This document shows positions 56,301 to 59,300 of a stretch of 64,000 bases of DNA, piece after piece; position 1 is the first letter of the stretch, and each line of letters begins with the position of its first letter. Made by a program: the position numbers and the translations under genes. The notes below the pieces were generated by a model that worked only from the letters and a program-made list of their open reading frames with translations, made no database searches and was not told the origin of the DNA. The stretch comes from Tubiluchus corallicola (Eukaryota > Priapulida > Priapulimorpha > Priapulimorphida > Tubiluchidae): the NCBI GenBank assembly GCA_030141605.1, contig JAQGDQ010000051.1:498001-562000 (forward strand). Direction: 5' to 3'.

Positions 56301-59300
56301 TGCTAGACAAGGAACGAGAAAATCATGTAAGTTGTCTACGTGAACGCAAGCGTGCTAGACAAGGAACGAGAAAATCATGTAAGTTTTCTACGTGAACGCA
56401 AGCGTGCTAGACAAGGAACGAGAAAATCATGTAAGTTTTCTACGTGAACGTAAGCGTGCTAGACAAGGAACGAGAAAATCGTGTAAGTTTTCTACGTGAA
56501 CGCAAGCGTGCTAGACAAGGAACGAGAAAATCATGTAAGTTTTCTACGTGAACGCAAGCGTGCTAGACAAGGAACGAGAAAATCATGTAAGTTTTCTACG
56601 TGAACACAAGCGTGCTAGACAAGGAACGAGAAAATCATGTAAGTTTTCTCCGTGAACGCAAGCGTGCTAGACAAGGAACGAGAAAATCATGTAAGTTTTC
56701 TATGTGAATGCAAGCGTGCTAGACAAGGAAAGAGAAAATCATGTAAGTTTTCTATCTGAACGTAAGCGTGCTAGACAAGGAACGAGAAAATCATGTAAGT
56801 TTTCTACGTGAACGCAAGCGTGCTAGACAAGGAACGAGAAAATCATGTAAGTTTTCTACGTGAACGTAAGTGTGCTAGACAAGGAACGAGAAAATCATGT
56901 AAGTTTTCTACTGAACGTGAACGCAAGCGTGCTAGACAAGGAACGAGAAAATCATGTAAGTTTTCTATGTGAACGCAAGCGTGCTAGACAAGGAACGAGA
57001 AAATCATGTAAGTTTTCTATGTGAACGCAAGCGTGCTAGACAAGGAACGAGAAAATCATGTAAGTTTTCTACGTGAACGCAAGCGTGCTAGACAAGGAAC
57101 GAGAAAATCATGTAAGTTTTCTATGTGAACGCAAGCGTGCTAGACAAGGAAAGAGAAAATCATGTAAGTTTTCTCCGTGAACGCAAGCGTGCTAGACAAG
57201 GAATGAGAAAATCATGTAAGTTTTCTATGTGAACGCAAGCGTGCTAGACGAGGAAAGAGAAAATCATGTAAGTTTTCTACGTGAACGCAAGCGTGCTAGA
57301 CAAGGAACGAGAAAATCATGTAAGTTTTCTATGTGAACGTAAGTGTGCTAGACAAGGAACGAGAAAATCATGTAAGTTTTCTACGTGAACGTAAGTGTGC
57401 TAGACAAGGAACGAGAAAATCATGTAAGTTGTCTACGTGAACGTAAGTGTGCTAGACAAGGAACGAGAAAATCATGTAAGTTGTCTACGTGAACGCAAGC
57501 GTGCTAGACAAGGAACGAGAAAATCATGTAAGTTTTCTACGTGAACGCAAGCGTGCTAGACAAGGAACGAGAAAATCATGTAAGTTTTCTACGTGAACGT
57601 AAGCGTGCTAGACAAGGAACGAGAAAATCGTGTAAGTTTTCTACGTGAACGCAAGCGTGCTAGACAAGGAACGAGAAAATCATGTATGTTTTCTACGTGA
57701 ACGCAAGCGTGCTAGACAAGGAACGAGAAAATCATGTAAGTTTTCTACGTGAACACAAGCGTGCTAGACAAGGAACGAGAAAATCATGTAAGTTTTCTCC
57801 GTGAACGCAAGCGTGCTAGACAAGGAACGAGAAAATCATGTAAGTTTTCTATGTGAATGCAAGCGTGCTAGACAAGGAAAGAGAAAATCATGTAAGTTTT
57901 CTATCTGAACGTAAGCGTGCTAGACAAGGAACGAGAAAATCATGTAAGTTTTCTACGTGAACGCAAGCGTGCTAGACAAGGAACGAGAAAATCATGTAAG
58001 TTTTCTACGTGAACGTAAGTGTGCTAGACAAGGAACGAGAAAATCATGTAAGTTCTCTACGTGAACGTGAACGTAAGCGTGCTAGACAAGGAACGAGAAA
58101 ATCATGTAAGTTTTCTATGTGAACGCAAGTGTGCTAGACAAGGAACGAGAAAATCATGTAAGTTTTCTATGTGAACGCAAGCGTGCTAGACAAGGAACGA
58201 GAAAATCATGTAAGTTTTCTACGTGAACGCAAGCGTGCTAGACAAGGAACGAGAAAATCATGTAAGTTTTCTATGTGAACGCAAGCGTGCTAGACAAGGA
58301 AAGAGAAAATCATGTAAGTTTTCTCCGTGAACGCAAGCGTGCTAGACAAGGAATGAGAAAATCATGTAAGTTTTCTATGTGAACGCATGCGTGCTAGACA
58401 AGGAAAGAGAAAATCATGTAAGTTTTCTATGTGAACGTAAGTGTGCTAGACAAGGAACGAGAAAATCATGTAAGTTTTCTATGTGAACGTAAGTGTGCTA
58501 GACAAGGAACGAGAAAATCATGTAAGTTTTCTACGTGAACGCAAGCGTGCTAGACAAGGAACGAGAAAATCATGTAAGTTTTCTATGTGAATGCAAGCGT
58601 GCTAGACAAGGAATGACAAAAGTTACGTAAGTTTTCCACATCACCACTTGAATGTAGTCATGTTAGATTATGATCAAGAAAGTCCTAACTTCTCCATGTT
58701 AATACAAGGCATTGTAGACTGGGAACATGGCTTTTTCACTTGACTGTAAGTGTGCTAGAAACAGTCAGGTGAAACAGACATTTTAGAAAGGAAATAAGGA
58801 AGTCACAAATTTTTTTTCATGCAGTCTGTATTACATTGCAGAAATTAGTAAAACTGTGAAACAGAAATTTCTTTTATAAGATGTCATTGTGAGAAAACAA
58901 AAGAATTTTGAATCAACCACATGCCAAGTTTGTGCAAAAAAATAAACAATAAGTAAGTATGTAAGTAAGTAAGTGACTGAGTTTATTTTATAATAACCAT
59001 TTATTATAACAAGATAAGTAACTAAAAAATTACAATATTATACAGCATTCAATGACATTAGAAAAGTGTACGAATGGTTATTGAATTGAGTGTTGAAAGG
59101 ATGGTAAAAGAACTGTGAGTATCGAAATCAGTCACTCCCCGAAACGTAGCAAATAATAATTAATTAATGCACATGTATTTAGAAATGTAACATTATAAGA
59201 TTTTGCACTTAAGACTATTGTTGGTTAAATTATGACATAAAAGTTTTAGTTTTTAGTGGACAAAAAGTGTGTACAGCAATGTTCAATCATGGGAAAGAAA

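Noticed and set aside
53571-58626. The 52-bp array as a CRISPR array
   Set aside because: There are no unique spacers. The entire unit is repeated without interruption, and the context is a eukaryotic gene.
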